Shown piece by piece: positions 16,755-24,200 of a stretch of DNA of 32,426 bases. Each line of letters starts with the position of its first letter. Positions within the stretch are counted from its first letter, which is position 1. The DNA lies in assembly GCA_017305595.1 (NCBI GenBank), contig JAFKKL010000022.1, forward strand, positions 1-32,426, in the 5' to 3' direction. Below the pieces are notes generated by a model that did not search any database, was not told where the DNA came from, and saw only the letters and a list, made by a program, of their open reading frames with translations. The DNA comes from Hyphomicrobiales bacterium (GTDB lineage Bacteria; Pseudomonadota; Alphaproteobacteria; Rhizobiales; Xanthobacteraceae). Both the position numbers and the translations under genes were made by a program.

Positions 16755-17312
16755 GTGGCCACGAAAAAGCAGACCAGAAAAAATTCCGGTGCGAAATCGG
16801 GCCCTGCGGCCGCAACGGTCACCAAGCCTCACAAGCTGGGCTCAATCGGCTCCCTCGATGACTTCATTCCGTATAAGCTTTCGGTGGTTGCCAACCGCGT
16901 CTCGCAGTCGATCGGACGGCTATTCGAGACTCAGTTCAACCTCCAGATGCCCGAATGGCGCATCCTCATGGCGCTGTACGCCTATGGAACGCTGTCGTTC
17001 AACGAAGTCGTCGAGCGGACCAGCATGGACAAGGCACGCGTGTCACGCGCCCAACGCCGTCTGGTCGACCTGAAAATGATCACGCTGCAGAACGATCCGA
17101 ATGATGGGCGACGCATATTTCTGTCGATCACGCGTGATGGTGCAAAGATGTGCAAGAGCATCCTGCCCGAGGCGGCTCGCACCCAGGCATGGTTTCTCGA
17201 GGGCCTATCGGATGCCGAACATCTGCAGCTCGACATCATCCTGAACAAGTTGATGGTTCGCAGCCAGTTGTTGCAGGGATCGAACGCGCCGTTCGAAAGC
17301 AACGACGACTGA
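16755..17312 (+). CDS. MarR family transcriptional regulator
   Basis: The 185-residue protein has a Lys-rich, probably flexible N-terminal tail (about 1-30) and then a MarR winged helix-turn-helix: PYKLSVVANRVSQSIGRLFETQFNLQMPEWRILMAL, the recognition region FNEVVERTSMDKARVSRAQRRLVD and the wing NDPNDGRRIFLSITRDG. GTG 16755 is chosen because AGGAGA lies 7 bases upstream; an in-frame ATG at 16602 gives a tail with no family resemblance. It follows the importer ATPase by 149 bp and ends 11 bp before the convergent gamma-glutamyltransferase gene. It is the obvious candidate to control Units 2 and 3 through the shared 17-bp motif, but this is inference. Confidence 0.9.
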   Translation: MATKKQTRKNSGAKSGPAAATVTKPHKLGSIGSLDDFIPYKLSVVANRVSQSIGRLFETQFNLQMPEWRILMALYAYGTLSFNEVVERTSMDKARVSRAQRRLVDLKMITLQNDPNDGRRIFLSITRDGAKMCKSILPEAARTQAWFLEGLSDAEHLQLDIILNKLMVRSQLLQGSNAPFESNDD

Positions 17313-17323
17313 TCATTCGCTGC

Positions 17324-18913
17324 TCAGAATCCGGCAGCAATGCCATCGCGTCGCGGATCGGATACCGCGCAATAATTATTGCCAACACGGCTGATGAGCT
17401 GGGCCGAACCGAACGTCAAATGCCCGGTCGGTAATGTCTGCATACGATGGCCGCGTGCCGCCAGTAGATTGGCGACATCTCTCGGCATATGAGCCTCGAC
17501 ATTGACCACACCATCCGTCGGCGACAGCATAAAGCGCGGCGCGTCGCAGATCGATTGCGGCTCCTGATCGAAATCACCGAGCCGGCTGAGGAATTGCAGA
17601 TGCCCCTGCGTCTGCATCGCGCCGCCCATGACACCGAAGGACATCACCGGCGCGCCGTGTCGTGTCACGAATCCTGGAATGATCGTATGCAACGGCACCT
17701 TACGTGGTCCGACCTCGTTGGGATGCCCGCGTTCGAGCGTGAAATTCGATCCGCGATTATGCAGCGCTATACCCAGGTCAGGCACCACCAGACCGGACCC
17801 AAACGCCCAATAGTTTGACTGGATCAGTGAGACCATCATTCCTGATGCGTCGGCTGTGGTCAGATAGACCGTTCCTCCGAGTCGGGGCTTTCCCGGCGCG
17901 GGCGCGCCCGCACGACGCAGATCGATTAGGCGGGCGCGTTGCGCAAGATAATCGCGATCGAGCAGCGATGTGACAGGGACACGCATGCTTCTGGGGTCGG
18001 AGACGTGCTTGTAAAGATCAGCGAATGCGAGACGCATTGCTTCAATCTGCACGTGATAGGCATCTGCGCTATCCTGTCCCATGGCGCGCACATCAAAATG
18101 CTCCAGAATGCCCAAGGCCATGAGGGCTGCGATTCCGAAACCATTCGGCGGCAATTCGTGCAGCGTGTAGTCACGATATTGCAGAGACAGCGGTTCGCAC
18201 CAGATCGGCTCGTGTGCAGCGAAATCGTCGAGGCTTAAACAACCACCGGTCCGCTCGGAGAACGAAACAATCGCCTCGGCAAGCGCGCCGCGATAGAACG
18301 ACTCGCCTTCCGTTTCCGCGATGGCTTGCAATGCGCGGGCATGCCCTGGCGCACGCCACACCTCCCCAGCAACCGGTGGCCTGCCATCAATCAGAAAAGT
18401 TTTGGCAAACCCCGGCTGATCACTGACAAGGGCCGCAAGCTCGGACCAGACGGACGCAACGAATGGCGACACGGGAAAGCCACGCTCGGCGTAATCGACC
18501 GCCGGGCCAAACAATTGCTGAAACGGCAACTTGCCGAAACGTTTCGAAAGCGCGCGCCAGCCGGCGACCTGGCCCGGCACGGTCACGGTGTCCCAGCCCT
18601 TCATCGGCATCTGATCGTATTTGTCGAAGCGCGAACGATGCCAGGCAGCCGGCGATGCACCTGTCGAGTTGAGTGCATGAAGCCGCTCGCCGTCCCAGAC
18701 GGCGGCATAAAGGTCGCCACCGATCCCGTTCATAATCGGCTCAACCACCGTGAGCGTCGCTGCCGCCGCGAGAGCTGCATCCACCGCGCTGCCGCCTGCC
18801 AGCAGCATCCGCAACCCCGCCTGCGCCGCGAGCGGTTGCGAAGCGGCCACGACGTTGGAGGCCAATACCGGGATGCGCGCCATTGGATAGCGAGATGCAG
18901 ACACGGTCATCAT
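17324..18913 (-). CDS. Gamma-glutamyltransferase family protein (YwrD-like)
   Basis: About 529 residues. Family landmarks are ASQPLAAQAGLRMLLAGGSAVDAALAAA near the start, NGIGGDLYAAVWDG, and the autoprocessing nucleophile Thr348 in LGGTVYLTTAD, where the chain would be cut into large and small subunits. HNRGSNFTLERGHPNEVGPRK and FGVMGGAMQTQGHLQ follow. There is no signal peptide, unlike the periplasmic enzyme of E. coli, so it should act in the cytoplasm, like YwrD. It may hydrolyse gamma-glutamyl compounds or other acyl amides; substrate is uncertain. Several ATGs are clustered at 18922, 18913 and 18910. The one at 18913 is preferred because AAGGGG then lies 9 bases upstream, whereas it abuts 18922. 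It is the last gene of Unit 3. Confidence 0.9.
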   Translation of the reverse strand: MMTVSASRYPMARIPVLASNVVAASQPLAAQAGLRMLLAGGSAVDAALAAAATLTVVEPIMNGIGGDLYAAVWDGERLHALNSTGASPAAWHRSRFDKYDQMPMKGWDTVTVPGQVAGWRALSKRFGKLPFQQLFGPAVDYAERGFPVSPFVASVWSELAALVSDQPGFAKTFLIDGRPPVAGEVWRAPGHARALQAIAETEGESFYRGALAEAIVSFSERTGGCLSLDDFAAHEPIWCEPLSLQYRDYTLHELPPNGFGIAALMALGILEHFDVRAMGQDSADAYHVQIEAMRLAFADLYKHVSDPRSMRVPVTSLLDRDYLAQRARLIDLRRAGAPAPGKPRLGGTVYLTTADASGMMVSLIQSNYWAFGSGLVVPDLGIALHNRGSNFTLERGHPNEVGPRKVPLHTIIPGFVTRHGAPVMSFGVMGGAMQTQGHLQFLSRLGDFDQEPQSICDAPRFMLSPTDGVVNVEAHMPRDVANLLAARGHRMQTLPTGHLTFGSAQLISRVGNNYCAVSDPRRDGIAAGF

Positions 18914-19001
18914 TCCACCCATCCCCTTGCGACCTTGGCGCTTTGCCAGAATGACATTCGCGAAGCGCGCTACGAACCTCTAACGCCAGAGCTTCGATCG
19001 C

Positions 19002-19676
19002 TTAAGCGACGTCGAGCACATCGGTCGAAATACCCAGCTTGGCCAGGACCTCGGCGTAAGACTTCTTCGGCTCGCGCACGTCAAAGTGCACCGCCGACAT
19101 GCCGACCCTCTCTGCGCCATCAATGTTGCGTCGCTGATCGTCGACGAAGACGCATCGGTCGGCCGGTAGCTTCAATGCATCAAGGCACAGTTGATAGGCC
19201 CGAGGGTCCGGTTTCAGGATTCCGGTGTAGGTCGCATCGATGACCACTTCGAAATCGCTCAGGAGCGGGAAACGCTTGGTGAAGCCCTGCCCATAAAACA
19301 AGTCAAGTTCATTCGATAGAATCGCAAGGCGCTTGCCGGCGGTTACCGCCGCCTCGATGGTCCGAACCGCCTCCGGCCGCATCGTCGTCATCGGATCGTC
19401 GCCTCGCGCCCGGCGTACGAAATCGCTCATTTCCCAGCGCTCGCCGAACAGGCCGCTGATTTCCGCGACCCGCATACGCCAGTAATCACGCTCGGTGATG
19501 CGGTTCTCCTGCATATCGACCCATAACGGATCGGACCCGGGATCAAACGGTCCGCGCCATGTCAGGCTGCCGGGCGCGAGTCCCAGCGCCTGCTCCGTGA
19601 TCGGATGCGTTTCGAACATGGTCCGCGAGATGACCCCGCCAAAATCGAGAACAAGCGCCTGCTTTTCCATCGCCAT
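19002..19676 (-). CDS. HAD superfamily hydrolase
   Basis: The 224-residue protein shows all four HAD motifs: I, LVLDFGGVI with nucleophile Asp11; II, AILSNEL; III, Lys in GILKPDPRAYQLCLDAL; IV, CVFVDDQRRNIDGAERVG. The second Asp of the usual DxD is Gly, as in a common DFGGV branch of HAD phosphatases/hydrolases, so phosphatase activity is not certain. A helical cap lies between motifs I and II, as in subfamily I. The frame is open to 19757, overlapping the upstream gene, but ATG 19676 is chosen because motif I then sits near the N-terminus and the gap to the upstream stop is 14 bp. Probably co-transcribed with the Tm-1-like gene. Confidence 0.88.
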   Translation of the reverse strand: MAMEKQALVLDFGGVISRTMFETHPITEQALGLAPGSLTWRGPFDPGSDPLWVDMQENRITERDYWRMRVAEISGLFGERWEMSDFVRRARGDDPMTTMRPEAVRTIEAAVTAGKRLAILSNELDLFYGQGFTKRFPLLSDFEVVIDATYTGILKPDPRAYQLCLDALKLPADRCVFVDDQRRNIDGAERVGMSAVHFDVREPKKSYAEVLAKLGISTDVLDVA

Positions 19677-19690
19677 CGCTGTAAGACCTG

Positions 19691-20977
19691 TCAGACCGAT
19701 GGTGAAGCCGCGAGAGCTTCCGGCGTACCTCGGCGGATAATTCCCGCCTCCACCCAACCGTCGAATGTCGCGAGCACCGCATCGGTAAACGATGCGTCGT
19801 TAATGTGTCCAACCATTTCGAGAACTTCGATCGGCGATGTGAGACCGCCGACAAGTTCATCGACGAAAGCGCGATGCGCCTCAGGCTCATGAAGCGGCTG
19901 CCCTTCGCGATCCCATTCCTGGATACCCTCCCGCGGCACAATCACCTTCACTTTACCTTGGGCCGACGCCAGCTTGCGAACGATGGTGCGCGCCACGGCG
20001 CGGCGCTCCTCCACTGTCGACACCACTGAGGCGATCAACCGATTGTGCTCGTGTCGGGAACGGTCGGCATAAACTGTCGGAGTTTCCTTCCATGTCGGCA
20101 TATCGATCATGTCGATCGCGCCCGGCGCTATGATCTGGGGAATGCCCTGTCGGCCTGCGTTTTCCAGCCGGTCGCTGCCGGCCGTGACAATCGAGCCATG
20201 AACGTCGTTCGCCAGTTCCTGGAGACAGAGATCGAGAACGGCAGCGAACTTGTTCTGAGCAGCCAGCGATTCGAAAGCCCGTCCGCCCATTCCGGTCGAA
20301 TGAAACACCGCGACCTCGTATCCGCGCTGCTCGAGCGCCGGCTTGAGCGCCACGATGTAACGCAAGGCGCTGGTGCCGAGCGACGTGATTCCGACCAGAG
20401 GCCGATCCAGGACCAGCGGCGCCGCGCCTCGACACGCGCCGACGATGGCATTCGCCGCCATCCGCAACGACGATCTGCATAGGCTGTTAAGGCCATAGAG
20501 CCCACCCGCCCAGAGGATTGCCATCAGATCGGGCGCAAGCCGCTCCGGCGGAACAAGATGAGAGAACGAGACGGTCGACACAAGAAATTTGGGAACACCG
20601 ACCGGCAACGCCGCGGTGACATCCAGAGCAAGATCAGTCCCCATGGTACCGCCGAGCACCAGCACGCCGTGCACCCTGCCCTCCCGGAAAGCCCGCAACG
20701 TCAGTTCGATGGCGCCACGCGTCATCGCCTGCATCGCGACATTCTCGTCGGCCGAGGAAGCAACTTGCTCCAGCGTACGACCTGCCGCGCTCGCCACCTG
20801 TCTGTTGGAGATATCCGGCACGAAGCGGGTCTGCTCTCGCACGCCAACATCCATGAGGACCGCTTGGCCACCAGCCTCCAGAACGCAATCGCGCAGGAAC
20901 GCGATTTCATCTGGCTTGGTATCAACGGTGCCGATGATCAACACGCTATCGCGGAGAGTTTTGCCGTTGGTGTTCAT
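19691..20977 (-). CDS. Tm-1-like ATP-binding domain protein (UPF0261)
   Basis: The 428-residue protein matches the bacterial Tm-1-like family. The N-terminal part has LIIGTVDTKPDEIAFLRDCVLEAGGQAVLMDVG, the Gly-rich VLVLGGTMGTDLALDVTAALPVGVPKFLVST and VGITSLGTSALRYIV, and the C-terminal part has NRLIASVVSTVEERRAVARTIV and IVPREGIQEWDREGQPLHEPEA. The plant homologue binds ATP and blocks tobamovirus replication; the bacterial role is unknown. Bacterial members are often paired with a TIM-barrel phosphoenolpyruvate-hydrolase-like gene, which is absent here: the partner is a HAD hydrolase 14 bp downstream. It is the first gene of Unit 3. No clear ribosome site precedes ATG 20977. Confidence 0.88.
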   Translation of the reverse strand: MNTNGKTLRDSVLIIGTVDTKPDEIAFLRDCVLEAGGQAVLMDVGVREQTRFVPDISNRQVASAAGRTLEQVASSADENVAMQAMTRGAIELTLRAFREGRVHGVLVLGGTMGTDLALDVTAALPVGVPKFLVSTVSFSHLVPPERLAPDLMAILWAGGLYGLNSLCRSSLRMAANAIVGACRGAAPLVLDRPLVGITSLGTSALRYIVALKPALEQRGYEVAVFHSTGMGGRAFESLAAQNKFAAVLDLCLQELANDVHGSIVTAGSDRLENAGRQGIPQIIAPGAIDMIDMPTWKETPTVYADRSRHEHNRLIASVVSTVEERRAVARTIVRKLASAQGKVKVIVPREGIQEWDREGQPLHEPEAHRAFVDELVGGLTSPIEVLEMVGHINDASFTDAVLATFDGWVEAGIIRRGTPEALAASPSV

Positions 20978-21067
20978 GAGGATGCGTTTTAGCGCCAGAG
21001 GACGGTTGATCGAGATTCAGTATTGGATCGCCTGCGCGATCATCGTAACGCATGCCGCATACGTCGA

Positions 21068-21079
21068 CCTCAATTGAGG
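21068..21079. promoter_or_regulatory. 12-bp palindrome upstream of the Tm-1-like gene
   Basis: CCTCAATTGAGG is a perfect palindrome 91 bp upstream of the start of the first gene of Unit 3. Its position suits an operator, but it is short and could occur by chance. Confidence 0.25.
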
Positions 21080-21204
21080 GGAAGCAATCACCTTCGCAAA
21101 AGGATTACGATCCAGACGATTGCACGACGCCCCCGAGCAGCCAGCGTGGCATTTCAACCGCCCGATCTCGCCCTGCGCAAGGATCGGATACACCATCGAG
21201 CCAG

Positions 21205-21221
21205 ATTGTTTCATTGTCAAC
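21205..21221 (-). promoter_or_regulatory. 17-bp motif shared with the Unit 2 upstream region, copy 2
   Basis: Read on the minus strand this is GTTGACAATGAAACAAT, differing at one base (C for T) from the copy at 9896-9912. It is 228 bp upstream of the Tm-1-like ATG and faces the gene in the same way as copy 1 faces Unit 2. The flanking TTGTTGACAA contains inverted TTGT/ACAA arms, as many MarR-type operators do. Confidence 0.45.
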
Positions 21222-21503
21222 AAATATTCTTGACCACCAAATGACCTTTATCCCATCCTGTTCGACCATGCTTCCCGAACGGCCGGCTTGATGTACTTCC
21301 GGAATTCCAGTTGATTTTGGCCAAACATGATTGAGTTTCTGGTCTGCTTGATAAAGGCGATCCGGTTTCGAACTTGAACGGCCATGGCGACGGATTCCGA
21401 CCCGTGTTCTGACCGAATGGGCACGGACAGCAAATGGCGCGACCGGATGGTGAGTCGCGTTAGCCCCATGTGGTGACGAGCCGGAGTTCGTCGTCCAACA
21501 ACT

Positions 21504-22406
21504 CTACGAAAACCCGACTCCGGCCGCCCCTTTCGGCGACAGCACGAAATTAAATTTCACCTCCCAGAATGGATTGGAGAATTCGAGTTGTTTGGCACGC
21601 TCTGAATCGTTTACTTGGTCGATGCGTGCGAGCAGGCTCTTCTTCACGCCGAACACGGCATCGGAATCGATATAGGGATCACTCGGATCGAAGATGTGGG
21701 TCGTGAGCGTTTCGAAGCCGTCCCCCGAGATGATGAAATGCAGATGTGCCGGCCGATACGGGTGCCGCCCGAGTTTTGCCAGTAGCTGGCCGACCGGACC
21801 GTCATCAGGGATTGGATAAAAGCGCGGCCTCACCGCCCGAAACCAATAATGGCCTGCGTCATCGGTTCGGAAAACGCCGCGCAGGTTGAAGTCCGGCTGC
21901 AACCCCTTCTGCTGCACATCGTAAAATCCGTCATCGTTGGTCTGCCAGACGTCGAGCTTCGCGTTCGATATGGGTTTTCCGGCGGTGTCACGCACGACGC
22001 CGGAGATCACCATGTCTTCGCCCTTGCGGTCGAGACAGATATTGGTGCCGAGCGGCAACTCGGGAGCATCCTCGACGTAGAACGGTCCGAGCACCGTACT
22101 CTCCGAGGCGCCGTCCGGCTTCCGGTGGTTGATCGCGTCGACCAGCATCGAGACGCCGAGTGTATCGGACAGCAGAATGAACTCCTGCCGCCAGTCCGTA
22201 CACATCTGGCCGGTCCGAGTCAGAAACATGATAGCGTCCAACCATTCCTTCTGCGTCGGTTCGATTTCCTTCACTGCCTCGTGCAGTTTCCGAATGATGA
22301 CAGCCATCACGTCTTTCAGGCGTTCATCCTTGGCGTTCTTGTTGCGCCCGATCACAACGTCGGCCGAATCTTTCTCGGTGAAATAGCCCTTCTCGTGGTC
22401 TTCCAT
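21504..22406 (-). CDS. Hydroxyquinol/catechol-type intradiol 1,2-dioxygenase (all iron ligands present)
   Basis: The 300-residue enzyme should open an ortho-dihydroxylated ring between its two hydroxyl groups with Fe(III). The N-terminal helical dimerisation domain (about 20-100) includes EPTQKEWLDAIMFLTRTGQ, followed by TVLGPFYVEDAP. The four ligands are all present: Tyr162 in DDGFYDVQ, Tyr197 in PRFYPIPDDGP, and His221 and His223 in RPAHLHFII. The numbering falls almost exactly where it does in known hydroxyquinol 1,2-dioxygenases, and maleylacetate reductase in the same operon supports hydroxyquinol (1,2,4-trihydroxybenzene) as substrate and maleylacetate as product. AGGAG lies 7 bases before the ATG. 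It is the last gene of Unit 4. Confidence 0.93.
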   Translation of the reverse strand: MEDHEKGYFTEKDSADVVIGRNKNAKDERLKDVMAVIIRKLHEAVKEIEPTQKEWLDAIMFLTRTGQMCTDWRQEFILLSDTLGVSMLVDAINHRKPDGASESTVLGPFYVEDAPELPLGTNICLDRKGEDMVISGVVRDTAGKPISNAKLDVWQTNDDGFYDVQQKGLQPDFNLRGVFRTDDAGHYWFRAVRPRFYPIPDDGPVGQLLAKLGRHPYRPAHLHFIISGDGFETLTTHIFDPSDPYIDSDAVFGVKKSLLARIDQVNDSERAKQLEFSNPFWEVKFNFVLSPKGAAGVGFS

Positions 22407-22426
22407 GATGCGCTCCTGTCGTCGCT

Positions 22427-24181
22427 TCAGTTCGCTAGAACCTGCTTGAATACCCGGCGCAGTTCGGTCGCAGGGTCGTCAGCCAGTGTCTCTCGGCGCC
22501 AGCAGACGTGCTGATCCGGACGTGTCAGCACAACACCGCTATCCCTGATGTCCCGCGCGCGTGCCCAGTCCCCCGTGAAGTCCTGCCAGGTCTGGCGCGG
22601 TCCGATGACATGGGCATCGATCTCGATGCCCAACTCTTTGCCGATCTTCTTCGCGGCTGCGACCCAAGCCTCGCCGCCAATCCCGGTAAGAACCGTAAAC
22701 CTGCCATGTCCCGCGAGATCGAGCGTCGAGATTTTCTCACCATCCTTCGCGAAAAGCCATGCGTGCGGCAAGCGCGCGCCCGGCCACGTCGTCTGCTGGA
22801 AATGCAGTTCGGGATCCTTCGCGAAGGCCGGTTCTTTCTGCCCGTCGGTGACGACCGCGTCGGATTTGTAGCGATGGTTCATTTCGACGCCATGTGCGTC
22901 GAACTCATAGACTTTGTTGGCAATCGTTTCGCGGATTTTCGCCCGCTGTCGTTCGGCATCCTCGGTCCGTTCGCAGCGCGCGTCCATGTTCTGCTGCATC
23001 TTCACAGGATCGATGGAATCCAGCAGACCGAGCGCCTGGAAAATCGGGCCGAATTCATCGATCGATTTGTTGGCGCGCGTCACGATCTGCTTGGCGATCG
23101 GCGCTCGCTCAACGTTATAGCTGTCCAGCAGCTTCGGTCCGGCCTGTCCCTTGATGACGTAGGCGATCTTCCAGGCCAGATTGAAAGCATCCTGAATCGA
23201 CGTGTTCGATCCCAGGCCGTTGGACGGCGGATGACGATGAATGGCGTCTCCCATGCAGAAGACCCGCCCGTTCGACGTCTTGGTTGCGTACATGTTGTTG
23301 ACCGTCCAGGTCGAGACCGACATCAGATCGATCTTGAGTTCCGGATCGCCGACCAGGTCGCGCGCCACTTTGGTCGCAAAAACCTCGTCGACCTTGGGAG
23401 CCGGCCGGTCGATGTCGTAACCCCAGACGATGAGCCATTCGTTCCACGGACGAACCATACGAACGAGACCCATGCCGATTCCGCCGACATCCGCTCCCGG
23501 CTGCACCACCCAGTAGAGCACCGACGGACGATGCGCGACATGGCGCGACAAGTCGGCCCGGAACAGGATATTCATCGAGCCGCCAACACCCATTTTACCT
23601 TCGAAGGGCAGATCGGCCTGCTGAGCGACCAGCGAGTTTCCGCCGTCGGCACCGAGCAGATACTTCGAGCGCACCGTGAGCTTCTTGCCAGTCAACCGAT
23701 CGAGCAGCGTCGTGGTCACGCCCTCCTCGTCCTGAACGTGGCTTTCGTATTCCGTCGACATGCGCGCCTGAGCCCCGCGCGAACATGCGGTCTTGAACAG
23801 CAGCGGCTCCATGAAGGTCTGCGGCAAGTCGTTCATCTTGGTCGGCGACGACAATAGATGTTCGGCGCGCGATAGCGGATGAGTCCCCCACGTTTTCAGG
23901 CGGCCGATTTCCTCGCCGACAAGGGACGTACAGAACACGTTCTCGCCCATGAGGTCCTGATGCGAGGCGAACATGTACGCTTCGTCCTCGACGTCGCGCC
24001 CAAGATCGCGCAGCACCTCCATTGTGCGTTGATTAGTGATATGGGCACGCGGTGTATTGGCCAGCCATCGGTAGCGATTGACCACCATGGTTTCGACGCC
24101 GTAGGTGGACAACAAAGCTGCGGCGGCGGATCCCGCAGGGCCTGTGCCGATAATGAGAACGTCGGTCGTGATGTCGGCCAT
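22427..24181 (-). CDS. FAD-dependent aromatic (phenol) monooxygenase, TfdB-like
   Basis: The 584-residue flavoprotein has the dinucleotide motif GTGPAG (12-17), the TPRAHITNQRTMEVLRDLG segment characteristic of the TfdB/phenol 2-monooxygenase branch, the DG motif LLGADGGNS and the GD motif VFCMGDAIHRHPPSNGLGSNTSIQDAFNLAWK. A C-terminal thioredoxin-like domain (about 450-584) is present, as in phenol hydroxylase. It uses NAD(P)H and O2 to add a hydroxyl to a phenolic ring. Given the downstream ring-opening enzyme, conversion of a resorcinol-like substrate to hydroxyquinol is the best guess, but chlorophenols or other phenols cannot be excluded. A strong ribosome site GAGGAGGG precedes ATG 24181. 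It is tucked between the importer and dioxygenase genes with gaps of 19-20 bp. Confidence 0.92.
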   Translation of the reverse strand: MADITTDVLIIGTGPAGSAAAALLSTYGVETMVVNRYRWLANTPRAHITNQRTMEVLRDLGRDVEDEAYMFASHQDLMGENVFCTSLVGEEIGRLKTWGTHPLSRAEHLLSSPTKMNDLPQTFMEPLLFKTACSRGAQARMSTEYESHVQDEEGVTTTLLDRLTGKKLTVRSKYLLGADGGNSLVAQQADLPFEGKMGVGGSMNILFRADLSRHVAHRPSVLYWVVQPGADVGGIGMGLVRMVRPWNEWLIVWGYDIDRPAPKVDEVFATKVARDLVGDPELKIDLMSVSTWTVNNMYATKTSNGRVFCMGDAIHRHPPSNGLGSNTSIQDAFNLAWKIAYVIKGQAGPKLLDSYNVERAPIAKQIVTRANKSIDEFGPIFQALGLLDSIDPVKMQQNMDARCERTEDAERQRAKIRETIANKVYEFDAHGVEMNHRYKSDAVVTDGQKEPAFAKDPELHFQQTTWPGARLPHAWLFAKDGEKISTLDLAGHGRFTVLTGIGGEAWVAAAKKIGKELGIEIDAHVIGPRQTWQDFTGDWARARDIRDSGVVLTRPDQHVCWRRETLADDPATELRRVFKQVLAN

Positions 24182-24200
24182 CGGGCCCTCCTCTCAGATG

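Larger units (their letters stand above)
20978..21503. other. Non-coding stretch upstream of Unit 3 and downstream of Unit 4
   Basis: These 526 bp lie between the Tm-1-like start and the stop of the dioxygenase gene. They should hold the Unit 3 promoter and the Unit 4 terminator. They contain the second copy of the shared 17-bp motif (21205-21221) and the 12-bp palindrome CCTCAATTGAGG at 21068-21079, about 90 bp upstream of the Tm-1-like ATG. Small frames in it (for example 21248-21469, minus) show nothing recognisable, and no convincing intrinsic terminator was seen. Confidence 0.5.

Noticed and set aside
19002-19676. Loss of the second Asp in the HAD DxD motif as a sign of inactivation
   Set aside because: DFGGV is common in a whole branch of HAD hydrolases, and the other three motifs are intact.
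19691-20977. Tm-1-like protein as an antiviral (phage defence) gene
   Set aside because: The antiviral role is known only for the plant protein; the neighbours here are metabolic and no defence genes are present.
21248-21469. Small 73-codon minus-strand frame in the Unit 3/Unit 4 gap
   Set aside because: No recognisable features and no good start context.
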